This document shows positions 24,175 through 35,602 of a stretch of 64,000 bases of DNA, one piece after another. This DNA is from Gnetum montanum (lineage: Eukaryota; Streptophyta; Gnetopsida; Gnetales; Gnetaceae). The notes beneath the pieces were generated by a model. It searched no databases. It was not told where the DNA came from and saw only the letters and a list, made by a program, of their open reading frames with translations. The stretch lies in assembly GCA_015680685.1 (NCBI GenBank), contig MNCI01023267.1:484635-548634 (forward strand), in the 5' to 3' direction. The number at the start of each line of letters is the position of its first letter. The first letter of the stretch is position 1. The position numbers and the translations under genes were made by a program.

Positions 24175-24690
24175 TCTGTAAGTCCCAGTTTTAAGTCTTG
24201 GTAGACTGTCATTGCTGGTTTTAAGTCTCAGTAGACCATGGTCCTAGTTTAAAGTTCGGGCAGACCGAGAAATGCTAGTTTTACCTCGTAGCGGACGGTG
24301 TCCGGGCTGGTTTATGGTCTCAGTAGACCATGCTGTGGACGTCAGTTTTGTGTCATGACCCAAGGACAGAGCTGTGCTGGTTTTACGTCTCAGTAGACGG
24401 CTACTTACCTTTGCCAGTTTTATATCATAGCAGACAACCGGTGCCAGTTTAGCTTCGTGGCGGACGCGTGCAAAAGATGCCAGTTTTTCGTCTTGGAGGA
24501 CTCGTACAACATTGCCAGTTTTACGTCATAGCGGACAGTTACAACTTGCCAGTTTAGCGTCATAGCAGACGAATATTGCCAGTTTAGCGTCGTGGCGGAC
24601 GTGTGCAAGGAATGCCAGTTTTATGTCGTAGCGGACGGTGGTTTCCAGTTAAGCGTCGTAGCGGACGTGTATTGCCATACATGCTGTTGA
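24175..24690 (-). repeat. Hairpin-module array, element E
   Basis: About 14 modules. Examples: ATGGTC (24314-24319), loop TCAGTA, GACCAT (24326-24331), and CGTC (24558-24561), loop ATAGCA, GACG (24568-24571). The 6-nt loop length is kept while the stem sequence changes. Confidence 0.8.
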
Positions 24691-25126
24691 CACCATAGAT
24701 GCTGCTAAATGTAATACTGCTTTAGATATACATGATTTATAGGATTTGGTAATTCATTGCCATTGACGTCTGCTAACTTGAATGCTCCGTTGCTATACGC
24801 GTCAACCACCAAGAAAGGGCCTTCCCAGTTTGGAGAGAACTTGCCTACTGGTTCATGCACAGCCTTGAGAACTAGATCTCCTTTCTTGATCGAGCGCTGT
24901 TGAAGGTTGTGATGATGCTTCTGTCTCTGTTTGTCTTGATACCTTTTAATCATGTCCAGAGCCTGTATCTGCTTCTCTTCTACTGAATCCAGATCCGCGA
25001 TTCGAGACTCGGTGTGTCGAGCCTCATTTATAACTGTGGAGAGGACCATTCTCAAAGAAGGAATTTGCAACTCAAGAGGCAACACTGCTTCAGACCCATA
25101 AACCAAGCTATAGGGCGTACTATCCG

Positions 25127-25214
25127 TAGCCGTCCTACATGTAGTACGATACACCCATAGCACATAGAGNATAGCCGTCCTACATGTAGTACGATACACC
25201 CATAGCACATAGAG
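25127..25214. repeat. Direct duplication around an N, assembly join
   Basis: 25127-25169 and 25172-25214 are the same 43 bp on either side of an N at 25170. It doubles a piece of integrase (VLWVYRTTCRTA twice). Confidence 0.85.
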
Positions 25215-28112
25215 GATCTGTTCGTGCCACCGACTTTTGTTGCCGTCAAGCATTTTCTTGAGCAGATTGATGATCACTTTGTTTGTTGCTTCAGCTTGAC
25301 CATTTGCTTGCGGGTAATAGGGTGAGGAAAAAGATTGTCTAATGCCCAGGTTATCACAGAAGGATTTGGTTTTCGTGCTACTAAACTGTGGCCCATTGTC
25401 GGTTATGATAGTTATCGGGAGACCAAATCTGGTTACTATATTTTCCAGGCTAAAATGGAAAATCTGCTGAGATGTGATCTTTCATAGGGGAACAGCCTCT
25501 ACCCACTATGTAAAATACTCAGTAGCGGTAATAATGAAGCTATGACCTGCGGAAGATTTTGGCATGATGGGGCCTATAATGTCTAGTCCCCATCGCTGAA
25601 ATGGCCATGTTATCTACGTTGTATGTAATTCTGTAGGTGACACGTGTATGAGATTCGCGTGACGCTAACACATGTCATAAGTTTTAACCTTTGTTAGGTA
25701 ATCCTTTTCCATGCACGGCCAGTAGTATCCTAAGCGATGGATTTTTAGGGCCATAGCCCGTGGTGCTACGTGGCCGCCGCACAGTCCCTCGTGAACTTCA
25801 CCGACTATATGCTGCGCTTGGTTTTTGTCGACGCAAGTAAGCAGCACGCCATCAAAAGAGCGTCTACAAAGAGTGCTATCTCCAATGATGACGTATTGCC
25901 TAGCCCTGTAAAAGGTAAGTTTTAATGTCGTCGTACCATTTAGGTGTGCTTTCCTCAAGAAGAGAAGAGATTTGCACCGTTTGAATGATAGGATCTGCGC
26001 AGTCTGTTATCAATGTAGGGCAGGTGTCAAAATGATGTGAAGGCATGTTCAAAGCCATAGTAGCCAGTGTGTCGGCCAATGTGTTGTCTGTGCATGGCAC
26101 GTGATGGGCATCGATGATCGCAAATCGTCTCAGAAGATCTTTAGCCTTATAGCAGTAGGGCTACAAATGTACAGCCTTGCAGGCGTAGACTCCTGTGATC
26201 TGATTTATGACAAGCATTGAATCGCCCCTAATCGCCAAGTGTCGAACATCGAGTTCACTGGCAGTTATTAATCCCCTGAGGAGCCCCTCGTACTCTGCCA
26301 CATTGTTCGTATAGGGGAAGGTCAAGCGATAAGCGTGAAGATGCACATCCTCAAGTGATAACGTAATAACGGTGGCGGCAATGCCACCTTTCACGGTTGA
26401 TGCTCCGTCGAAATACAACGTTGCCTCAAGGCCTGTCAAGACAGGGCTTAAACTATGTACATGTTCATCAGGGAATTCTGGTTCTATAGTTGCCTGATTA
26501 TTAATTGGTGACGTTATTAACTGGTCAGCTATCGCTTGGCCTTTCGTAGATGATTGACCAATATAGTGCAGATCGAATTCTGCCATGATAGCCTTCCAGC
26601 GAGCTATTTTACTGCTCTCATATAGGTTGTGCGTAATGGCCCTAAGAATGTTGTTTTTATAGATGATGTTGACCTTGCTACGGAAAAGATAATGCCTACA
26701 CTTTTTAAGTGTAAAAACTAATGCTAGGCAATTACACTCTACGTCGTTGTATCTCATTTCGTACGCACATAGAGCATGACTCAAGTAGTAGATGGGCACT
26801 TCTGACCCATCATCCCTCTTTTGACAAAGTAATGCTGCTAACGCTACGTCCGGCGTCGCAAGGTAAATGTAAAATGGCAAGTCCCTTTGTGGTGGGAAAA
26901 CCGTCGGTAAATGTTGCAGTTCTTGTTTTAAGCTGTTAAATGCACGTTGGCAATCATCGGTCCATTCGAAATTAATCCCTTTTTTCAGCAAGTGTTGCAT
27001 AAGGTGTAGCTTGTCGGTTAATCTCAAGATGAATCGGCGTATGAACTGTAAGCGTCCCTGTAACCCGCGTAATTGCTTGAGATCTGTAGGAGGCGTTAAC
27101 TCGACAATGGCTTTGACCTTATCAGGGTCAACTCATATGCCGGTTTCTAATACCACAAACCCCAGCATGCGTCCAGTTTTGACTCCGAATACGCACTTCT
27201 TTGGGTTAAGCCGGAGCTTGTATTTGGAGCATCTTTTAAGGACTAACTCCAGGTCTCCTGAATGATCCTCAGACTTTAAAGACTTAACAACTATATCATC
27301 TACGTAATCATTCAGCCTTTCTAGGAGGTAATCGCTAAAGATGTATGTCATAGCTCGTTGATACGTTCCTCCGGTGTTCTTTAGACCAAAAGGCATCATA
27401 GTGTAGCAAAAGGTGCCCCAGGGCGTCATGAATGTCGTGGTCAATTGATGTTCTAGGTTGATTCGAATCTGATTATAGCCTGAAAAACCATCCATGAAGG
27501 ATAGGAGCGCATGCCCAGCTGTCGTATCGACTAGCTAGTCGATACTCGGTAGTGGGAAGTTATCCTTGATCATGGCCTTATTGAAATCCCAGAAGTCTAT
27601 GCAAATGCGTATGCTTCCGATCTTCTTTGGGACGACTACAATGTTAGATACCCAGTCCGAGTAATCGACCACACGGATGAAACCAACCTGATACAGTTTG
27701 GTGATTTCATCACGCATGGCTAGCGCGATCTCTGGCTTGATTTTGCATGCCTTTTGCCTAACTGCTTTAATCTGCGGATCTAAGATGATGTTATGCTGGA
27801 TTAGCCTAGGATCTAGTCTAGGCATATCCTCGTATGACCATGCAAAGACGGTAATGTTGTCTTGCAGGACCTGCTTTATGGAATTGTGTGTTTTTTGGTC
27901 TAATAAAGAATTGACTTTAAGCGTTTTGGCTTCACCCCTATGTGTAACAATAGAGACCTCATTGAGGGGGTCTTCGGTTATGTCCCCAGCCTCCAGGTCT
28001 AGCGTGCGCGTCAATTGTTTTGGCCATTCTGGGGACGTCTCCGACGCAGCTATGGTTACGCCTTCTAAAGGGGGGTTAATGTCTATCAGCGTGGAGTCGA
28101 ATTGCCTAACTA

Positions 28113-28117
28113 CTTTC
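28113..28117. repeat. Target-site duplication of element D (left copy)
   Basis: CTTTC here and CTTTC at 58268-58272, just outside the two LTR ends of D. Exact match. Confidence 0.9.
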
Positions 28118-28737
28118 TGTAGCGCCTGAAATCGTCGGTCTCTGGCTGGAAGGAAAACAGAGACCGTGGGATCGTAGGACAAGAACAGAAGACCCTGCCT
28201 TCGCCTGAGGGCGAGCTGGAATGCACGAAGGCAGAGTACCTTAGGTGGTCCGCACACGGATCAGACAAGGATTTCCCCACGCGTACGCAAAGTGCTATAT
28301 GCTGGGTTATGCGTAAATGATGTAGCGAGCGTAAATAAAGTGTAAACAACGTAAAACAAATGCGAACATGGCGTGATCGTAAACGGGCGTAAACAGTGCA
28401 TGGGCCAAATTGATGTAAAACTATAAAAGAACTTATGCAGCTAATTTGAACAATGGTATTACAGAGTCAAAGTACAGTGCACCAGTCTAACGCAATCGTG
28501 TGGGAACACAAGGCGGACGAAAAGTCCTGGCGTATACAGGGATGACTCCGGTTCGCAGGGTAGGCGGAGCGTAGAGAGTATCTGCAGCGTGCAAGGCTTC
28601 CAGCATAAGAGAGTTTCAGCTCTGGTGCGTAGCATAAATGTTTTCTGGTATGCTCCAGGATTTTGTCAACGGTCAATGAAGTGGAAAAAGGGGGTTTTAT
28701 ATCGGTTGTTACACTAGACTCAGGATGGGAGACACGT
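28118..28737 (-). mobile_element. 3' LTR of element D, outer part
   Basis: From TGTAGCGCC to the duplication CACGT, where C is inserted. The remainder is at 41583-42040. A minus-strand TATA box lies at 28694-28703. The restored length would be about 1.08 kb against 1.13 kb for the 5' LTR. Confidence 0.9.
28733..28737. repeat. Target-site duplication of element C (left copy)
   Basis: CACGT here and CACGT at 41578-41582, directly outside the LTR ends of C. Exact match. Confidence 0.92.
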
Positions 28738-29966
28738 TGTACCTCCTGAAATCGTCGGTCTCCGGCTGGAAGGAAAAACAGAGGCCGCGGGATTGCAGGA
28801 TGCGTACAGAAGACCCTGGCTACGCCTGAGGACGTGCTAGAATGCAGCGGAGGCAGAGTACCTTGGGTGGTCCGCACGCGGATCAGAAAAGGATTTCCCC
28901 GCGCGTACGCAAATGCTAATACGCTGGGTTATGCGTAAACGGTGTGCGAGCGTAAACAAAGCAAAAAACAGAGTAAAGCGTAGACGAATGCAAACGGAGC
29001 GTAAACGTAAACAGGAATGAACGGTGCATGGGCCAAATTGACGTAAAACTGTAAAAGAACTGATGCAGTAAGCGTAAACAATAGTATTGCAGAGTCAAAG
29101 TACAGTGCACTGGTCTAACGCAGTTGTGGGAACACAAGGCGGACGAAAATCCCCGGTGTACACAGAGGTGACTCGGACGGTTTGCAGGGCGAGCGGAGCA
29201 TAAGAGACTAGATCCGCAGCGTGCAGGGCTTCCCAGCGTAAGAAGGTTTTCTGCTCTTTTGCGCAGCATAAATGTTCTCTGGTGTGCTCCGGGATTTTGC
29301 CAACCGTCTGGATGAAGTGGAAAAATGGGGGTTTTATACAGGTTGTTACGCTAGACTCGGGATGGGAGACACGTGGCGCATTGACCGGGTGCATACACTT
29401 TACAAATATACAAAATATTACAATTGCTGGGCGTATACGCTGCAGCAGGTCAGCGTATACGCTGAAAATGCTGGGCGTGAACTGGGTGGAGATGGCGCGC
29501 TGGGCGTACACACCAAGCGTATACGCTGGAATGCTGGGTGTACATGCTGGGCGCATACGCCGAAGGGTGCCACTTGCTTCAATCCTTGCTCTTCGGTGTT
29601 ATCTTCATGCTGTCATTGGAGATCCTATCGTCGAGCGTGTGCATCTGCTACAGTGCCTGGGCATGCACGCCTGAGAGCTGGGCGTATACGCCAGAATGCT
29701 GCGTGTATACGCTAGGCGTATACGCTAGGCGTATACGCTGGAGTGGTAGGCGTATACGCTGGGCGTATACGCTGGGCGTATACGTTGGGCGTATACGCTG
29801 GAGTGGTAGGCGTATACGCTGGGCGTATACGCTGTGTGTGTATACCCTGGCCTCATATACTTAGCAAAAACTAAGTGTTGCGATCATGCAACCGGCGTCG
29901 TTTGTGAGTTCCAAGGTCTTGTTTGGGGTCGGACAAGTACTAAGCTCCGAACTTTGTGGTGTTTCA
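28738..29966 (-). mobile_element. 3' LTR of element C
   Basis: From TGTACCTCC to GTGTTTCA. A minus-strand TATA box (TGTATAAAAC) lies at 29331-29340. From 29425 to 29850 there are more than ten GCGTATACGC palindromes or one-base variants, several in GGCGTATACGCTGG units. It is about 40 bp longer than the 5' LTR, mainly through extra palindrome units. Confidence 0.92.
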
Positions 29967-30020
29967 TTGGCCCCTCTTTGTTGACGCTTGGAGGAATTGA
30001 CCCGAGAAGCGTCGACAAAG
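29967..30020 (-). other. Polypurine tract with adjoining hairpin (element C)
   Basis: On the minus strand the tract is AAAGAGGGGCCAA before TGAAAC. CTTTGTTGACGCTT (29976-29989) pairs with AAGCGTCGACAAAG (30007-30020), 13 of 14 pairs, loop 17 nt. Confidence 0.8.
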
Positions 30021-30984
30021 AAGTGCAAAACATCACAAGTAACTTGATAGAGACGTTGTCTGCTGCCACTTGGACAAGACTTCATCGCACCGTGTTTAGT
30101 AGTACATGGGATCGGGAATGCGGAATTTGTAGCTGATGGGAGGATAGGGATTGGCGATTGCCCAAGGAAGTGTGTGGACAAGGGATGTTTCAGTATGTGG
30201 CATGATGATCCGTGCCTTAGCCAGTGTTGTAGTAGGCTCGGAGTATAGGCATGCGATGTGCTTTCTTTGGCAGAACAAGGCTCTTGGTTAGTTTTCAAGA
30301 GGACCGGTTGGTGAGGCAAAAGTCACGGGAGGATGTGTTACATTCTTTGGGAGAGTAGGGCCCGTGTTTAGTGTTCAAGGGGAACTTGCTGGCGAGGAGC
30401 CAAAGCCATGCAACTAGATGTTCTTTGACCGTTTTGGACATGAGTACTTAGTTTTGAGACAACTGCCTTCTTGCCTGGGGCTTGTATGGGAAGTACCAGT
30501 ACTTAGTTTTTTTTTTTTTGCATTGTAAACTCTGCTTTGCCTGTGTACTCATGCGCAGGTGCTGTGCAACGTGTTGCGCCTGCTTTAAAGTAGTACAGTG
30601 TTGCAAATGTACCGAGTGTGTCAAGGGGATGTCGGGATAAAGTATTTTGGTGTATGGATAGGGGAGTTTTATCAGTGAATGGGGATGTACTGGTGAACGG
30701 TTTGATTCAGTCTTGCCATGTATATTGCAAACAGTGTCTTATCTTGCTACTCGTGATGAAGTGCACTCTTGTACGACACTTCTGGGTGTCATCCTGCAAA
30801 CACAACGCCAAGGAGACAAGAAAATCGTGAGTGAATAGACGAGCTTAGACTTACACGACGGCCGATGACACAGAGATGTTGAAGGATGGCAGGCCCAGTA
30901 TGTAGATGATGGCAGTATTGATGACAAGCGATGCAGTGAAGCTGATAGATGATGGTGGCGGCGGATTGCCGAACTGGATGTGAA
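30021..30984 (-). other. 3' untranslated region of element C
   Basis: Contains the shared GAGACAACTGCCTTC...GGGGCTTGTATGG block (30455-30490) followed by a T-run (30508-30521). A block at 30745-30830 is also shared with D and partly with B. No frame is supported. Confidence 0.55.
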
Positions 30985-31340
30985 CTTGCTAGTTTATAGT
31001 CTTGGCAGACTGTTATGGGTTAGTTTCATGTCATAACCCGTTGGACATTTCCTGTTTAGCGTCGTGACGGACGGTACATTGCCAGTTTTTAGTCTTAGCG
31101 GACTATGAAGAGGCAAGCTAGTTTGACGGTTGTGACGGTGGTAGTATGTGGATGGGTGCTAGTTTATCGTCGTTGCGGACAGTGTGGTATTAGTTTTAAG
31201 TCATAACCTAGGACTTTTCTGTGGTATCAGTTTATAGTCGTAATTCCAGGACTAGCTGTGGTATCAGTTTATAGTCGTGATCCCAGGACTTACTGTGGTA
31301 TCAGTTTATAGTCGTGATCCCAGGACTTTCGCGTACCTGA
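30985..31340 (-). repeat. Hairpin-module array, element C
   Basis: About nine modules between the end of pol and the 3' untranslated region. An example is TAGTC (31090-31094), loop TTAGCG, GACTA (31101-31105). The last modules nearest pol have AGTC-N10-GACT form. Confidence 0.78.
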
Positions 31341-31348
31341 GCTTGTGT

Positions 31349-34300
31349 TCAGACATAGAACAGTTTTAGGTACAAATGATTTGTTGGATTAGCGAGCTCG
31401 TTCCCTTCGATGTCAGCTAACTTGAATGCACCATTATCGAATGCCTTGATGACCATGTAAGGCACTTCCCAGTTGGCTGAGAATTTTTCTGGGTGTTCCC
31501 GAGCAGCTTTGATTACGAGGTCGCCTTCGTGGATTGGGTGCTTGTTAATGTCATGCTGATGCCACTGTCATTGTTGCTTTTGGTACCAGTCGATTTGATC
31601 GAGTGCATGTGCACGTTCTTCTTCTACCGAGTAGAGGTCAATGAGCCTTAGCTCGTTGTTTTGCTTGTCATCGAGGAGTCCGGAGAGTGTGATCCTTAGC
31701 GATGGTACCTGTAATTCCAAAGGTAAAACAGCTTCTGAGCCATAAACGAGACTATACGGAGTTTTACCTGTGGATGCCCGGTGTGTAGTGCGATATGCCC
31801 ATAGTGCGTATTTTAGTTGGTCGTCCCATTTCCTTTTGCTTTGGGTTAGCATTTTCTTAAGTATTGTTATGATTGTCTTGTTCGTTGCTTCTGCTTGCCC
31901 ATTGCTTTGAGGATAGTAAGGGGAAGAAAACGAATGCTTAATCCCCAGACTGTCACAAAATTTTTTTGTTTCGGTGCTACTAAATTGTGGCCCGTTGTCG
32001 GTGATAATTGTCATGGGAATGCCAAAACGGGTTACAATGTTTTCTAGGATAAAGTTCCACACATGTTTAGAAGTCGTCTTTCGAAGGGGAGCTGCTTCTG
32101 CCCACTTCGTAAAGTATTCTGTCGCGGTTATGATGAAACTATGCCCTGCGGAAGACGAGGGTGTTATTGGGCCAATGAGGTCTAACCCCCACTTCTGAAA
32201 AGGCCATGTTATTTGCGCTGTGTGCAACTCGGTTGGTGGTACATGTATTAAGTTACTATGTTTTTGACAAATGTTACATGTTTTGACTTTGGAGGAGCAG
32301 TCGTATTCCATGTGGGACCAGTAGTAGCCTAAGCGTCTTATTTTCGTGGCCATGGCTTTTGGTGCTATGTGTCCTCCACATAGTCCCTCATGTACCTGAT
32401 CGATAATTGTTTGGGCATCAGTGCTAGTGACGCACGTTAGCAATACGCCTTCGTAAGATCTACGACATAGTGTGTCCCCTACCAGGGTATATTGCTTAGA
32501 ATGTTTTCGCACAGCGTCCTTTTGTGCATTTGTTAGATGTCGCGGGGCTTCGCCACGTAGAAGGTACTCTTTTATGTCATCGTACCATTCCATCGCATGT
32601 GTTGTACTAACAGATGCGATCGGCAATGTTTCGGTGATTATTGGTTCATCGCACCTGATTACAGAGCTTGACAAGGCATGGAACATGTCAGGCGATATAT
32701 TTAACGCTAGTGTGGCTAACACGTCTGCTACGGTATTATCGTTGCGGGAGACATGTTGCACATCAACATTTTGGAATCGTTTCATTAAATGTTTCGCCAA
32801 GTCATAGTATGGTTGCAAATGTTGAGCTTTACATGTGTAGACATCCGTGACTTGGTTTACAACCAATTGTGAATCCCCTCTGACTACCAGTCACGTGATG
32901 TCTGAAGCCAGTGCTGCTGTGAGACCTCTAAGGAGACCTTTGTACTCTGTTATGTTGTTAGTACAGTGAAAATTGAAGCGATAGGCAAAGGGTCGGATCT
33001 CCCCGGAGGGATAAGTGATGACGGCGGCCGCACTTCCTCCTCGAGAGGTGGATGCTCCATCGAAGTTTAAAATAGCATCGTAGTCGTCAGGCACTGTGTC
33101 GATCATGTTTATACTTTTGTCGGGGAATTCAGGCTCTATGATTGCTTGGTCATGCGTTGGTGATGTGGCCATTTGATTCGCTATGGCTTGACCTTTGACT
33201 GATGATTGCGCTATGTAGTACAGGTCAAACTCGGCTATCATGGCTTTCCATCGGGCTATTCGGCTCATTTCGTAGATGTTTCCTGTTATGGCTCTTAGTA
33301 CATTATCCTTATAGATTATATAAACTTGATTACGGAAGAGGCAATGTTGCCATTTTCTTAGAGAAAAGACCAAAGCTAAGCATGACCTCTCCATGTCGTT
33401 GTACTTCTTTTCATGGGCAACTAAGGCATGGCTCAAATAGTATACAGGGACTTCGGCTCTGTTGTCTTATTTTTGGTAGAGCATAGATGCGATGGATGAC
33501 TCTGAAGTGGCAAGGTAGATGTAAAACGGTTTATTGTTTTGGGGCGGGTGAACCATAGGTAGTCGGGCGAGTGCTATCTTTATGTTTTCGAAGGCTTCCT
33601 AGCACTGCGGAGTCCATTCAAAATGGACATTTTTACGCAACAGGTGGTTCATAGGTTTTAATTTATCTGTCAATTTTTCTACGAAGTGCCTGATGAATTG
33701 TAATCCACCCTGTAGGCCTCGAAGTTCGGTAAGGTTACCAGGTGGTTTCAGGTTGGTAATGGCTTTCACCTTATTGGGGTCTACTCGTATCCCTGCTTCA
33801 GAGGCTATGACTCTAAGCATCTTGCCTATTTTGACGCTGAAAACACATTTCTTTGGATTAAGTCTTAGCTCATATTTTAAACAACATTTTAAGACTAGGT
33901 CGAGGTCTTGTACATGCTATTCGGTTGTCTTTGACTTAACTACTATGTCATCCACGTAATCATTGAGCGACCATAACATGTACTCGCTAAAGATAAACGT
34001 CATGGCTCTTTGATAAGTGGCCCCAGCGTTTTTGAGACCAAAGGGCATCATTGTGTAACAAAAAGTTCCCCATGGTGTCATGAAGGTAGTCCGAAGTTGG
34101 TGTTCAGGGTTGATGCGTATTTGGTTATATCCTGAAAAGCCATCCATAAACGACAATAAGGCATGTCCGGCAGTCGAATCAACGAGTTGATCGATGCTGG
34201 GCAAGGGAAAGTCATCTTTTATGGTTGCTACGTTTAAGTCACAGAAGTTGATGCATAAGCGAATGCTTCCATTTTTCTTTGGGACGATGACCATGTTTGA

Positions 34301-34828
34301 CACCCACTCGGCATAATCAACAGCCCGAATGAAACCAGCTTGATAAAGCTTAGTGATCTCATTGCGAACTGCCAACGCCACCTCGGGTCTAACTTTTTGC
34401 ACTTTTTGTTTTACCGGTCTTAGTTTTGGGTTGAGAATGATGTTGTGTTGGATAATCCTAGGATCTAGCCCGGGCATGTCCGTATAAGACCAAGCAAATG
34501 CTTTCATGTTTTCCCTAAGCACATTCTGAATGTCTTGAGCCATGTGTGGTTGTAATAGCATGCTTAATTTTAATATTTTATCTCCCCCATTAGGCATAGT
34601 AATGGGGGTTTCAGCTAACGAGTCTTGAGTGATGTTTTCAGCTTCTATGTCAAGAAACTTTGTCATGCCTTGGTAATTGTCTGTTGTTTGCTGTGTTGAG
34701 GCTATGGATGCGTCGTCCATTAGTGGACTTGAGTTGATGAAGTTTATGTCAAAGTCTCGTGTAATGGCGCCATATGGTTCGTCGATGGTTAACGGTGCGG
34801 TTAAGTGCTGACAGTCCATTGAGCTCAT
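31349..34828 (-). pseudogene. pol: pol of element C
   Basis: RT-RNase H-archaeal RNase H-integrase. Near 34828 the minus strand has TTATTGGCAG then GGATGAGC, which looks like a splice acceptor. RT (about 34480-33900) has FMDGFSGYNQIRI, FCYTMMPFGLKNAG and YVDDIVVKS. RNase H is at about 33700-33160. The second RNase H (33100-32670) has NFDGAS, NITEYKGLLRG and DSQLVVNQ, diagnostic for Tat. Integrase has HEGLCGGH...CNICQKH zinc site, WGLDLIGPI, TDNGPQF and NGQAEATNK (the D, D, E residues), and a C-terminal GAFKLADIEG at about 31420. Stops at 33917-33919, 33599-33601, 33467-33469, 32891-32893 and 31568-31570 inactivate it; most are C-to-T type. Confidence 0.92.
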
Positions 34829-34924
34829 CCCTGCCAATAAACCGAGAGGTGCGTGAGCAAGAAGGGATCGTTCCATGTCTTTCAGAAATTTAAAGTGTGT
34901 ATACATGTATCATGGTGGATTATT

Positions 34925-35015
34925 ATCACACCTGGATGCATGGCAGTTTAAGGCCATACCAAGCCATGAACGGATGGGGAGAATGACAGTTTAAGGTCAT
35001 ACCAGGCCACTGGTT
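34925..35015 (-). repeat. Hairpin modules upstream of pol, element C
   Basis: Two GGCC-type modules, GCAGTTTAAGGCCATACCAAG (34942) and GCAGTTTAAGGTCATACCAGG (34988). They match those at 47035-47170 in D. Confidence 0.65.
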
Positions 35016-35305
35016 GTAACTTAAGCGAACGTGTAAAACAGGGTCCATGGAGGAACCAAGACATAATAATGTCTCAAATTGAATTTTTAAATTTTTTTTT
35101 TTTGCTGATTCAGCTGACACGGGCATTGTAACTGAAAAATGCTGAGAAAAACAGGCATTATTTGTACAACATTGCATAAATACATATTTTTTGTTGATTT
35201 TAAGTTGTTTGCACATATGATACGACATTAAAATGTTTTTGGGTTTGCTTTTCTATTTTAAAGATGACACATTGACGATAAACGGTGTGTAAAAGGAAAA
35301 CAAGG
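35016..35305 (-). other. Pro-RT interval of element C, scar of the antisense cassette
   Basis: 35040-35085 matches the D sequence at about 47205-47250, and 35110-35235 matches D at about 51990-52110. They meet at a T-run (35090-35103). The intervening 4.7 kb of D with the antisense gene is absent. Confidence 0.75.
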
Positions 35306-35600
35306 TACGCACTAGTTTATGGTCATTTCGGGCCTCCATGCGTAGTTTAAGGCCATTTCGGGCCCCATTGTAAACAAGTGATTTTTAGAGAAAGTGGATG
35401 TTTCGTAGTGGACTGACCATTTCTGATCGTGGCTAGTTTTATGTCATTGCGGACATAATAGTTTAACGTCTTTCCTGACAAGGAGTGTTGTAATTTTTTT
35501 GTTTTTGCTGTTTATCATTGTTCCTTTGGGTTTTTGGGTTTTATCGTAGTTTAATGTCATTTCGGACTAGTTATAGTTTAACTTCGTTGCGGACGAAGGG
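35306..35600 (-). repeat. Hairpin modules downstream of protease, element C
   Basis: About seven modules. The clearest is TATGTC (35440-35445), loop ATTGCG, GACATA (35452-35457), a 6-bp stem. Two GGCC-type modules lie at 35317-35370. Confidence 0.78.
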
Positions 35601-35602
35601 GT

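Larger units (their letters stand above)
24705..28117 (-). pseudogene. pol: pol of element E (main part)
   Basis: Reverse transcriptase, RNase H, archaeal-type RNase H and integrase of a Tat element. RT (28117-27100) has VVVPKK, FWDFNKA, LSFMDGFSGYNQIRI, FCYTMMPFGLKN and the catalytic YVDDIVVKS. RNase H connection is at about 26990-26510. The second RNase H (about 26420-26050) has LYFDGAS, NNVAEYEGLL and RGDSMLVINQ. Integrase has HEGLCGGH and the C-terminal GPFLVVDAYSNGAFKL. It continues at 58268-58319 across element D. Stops include TAG in the PSID motif near 27535, TGA near 27133, TAG near 26158; a frame change lies near 25930, and a 43-bp false duplication at the N of 25170. Confidence 0.88.

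Noticed and set aside
29272-29864. Overlapping plus-strand frames with repeated RIRWAYTLGVY-like peptides
   Set aside because: They arise from the GCGTATACGC repeats inside an LTR, which translate into periodic peptides in any frame.
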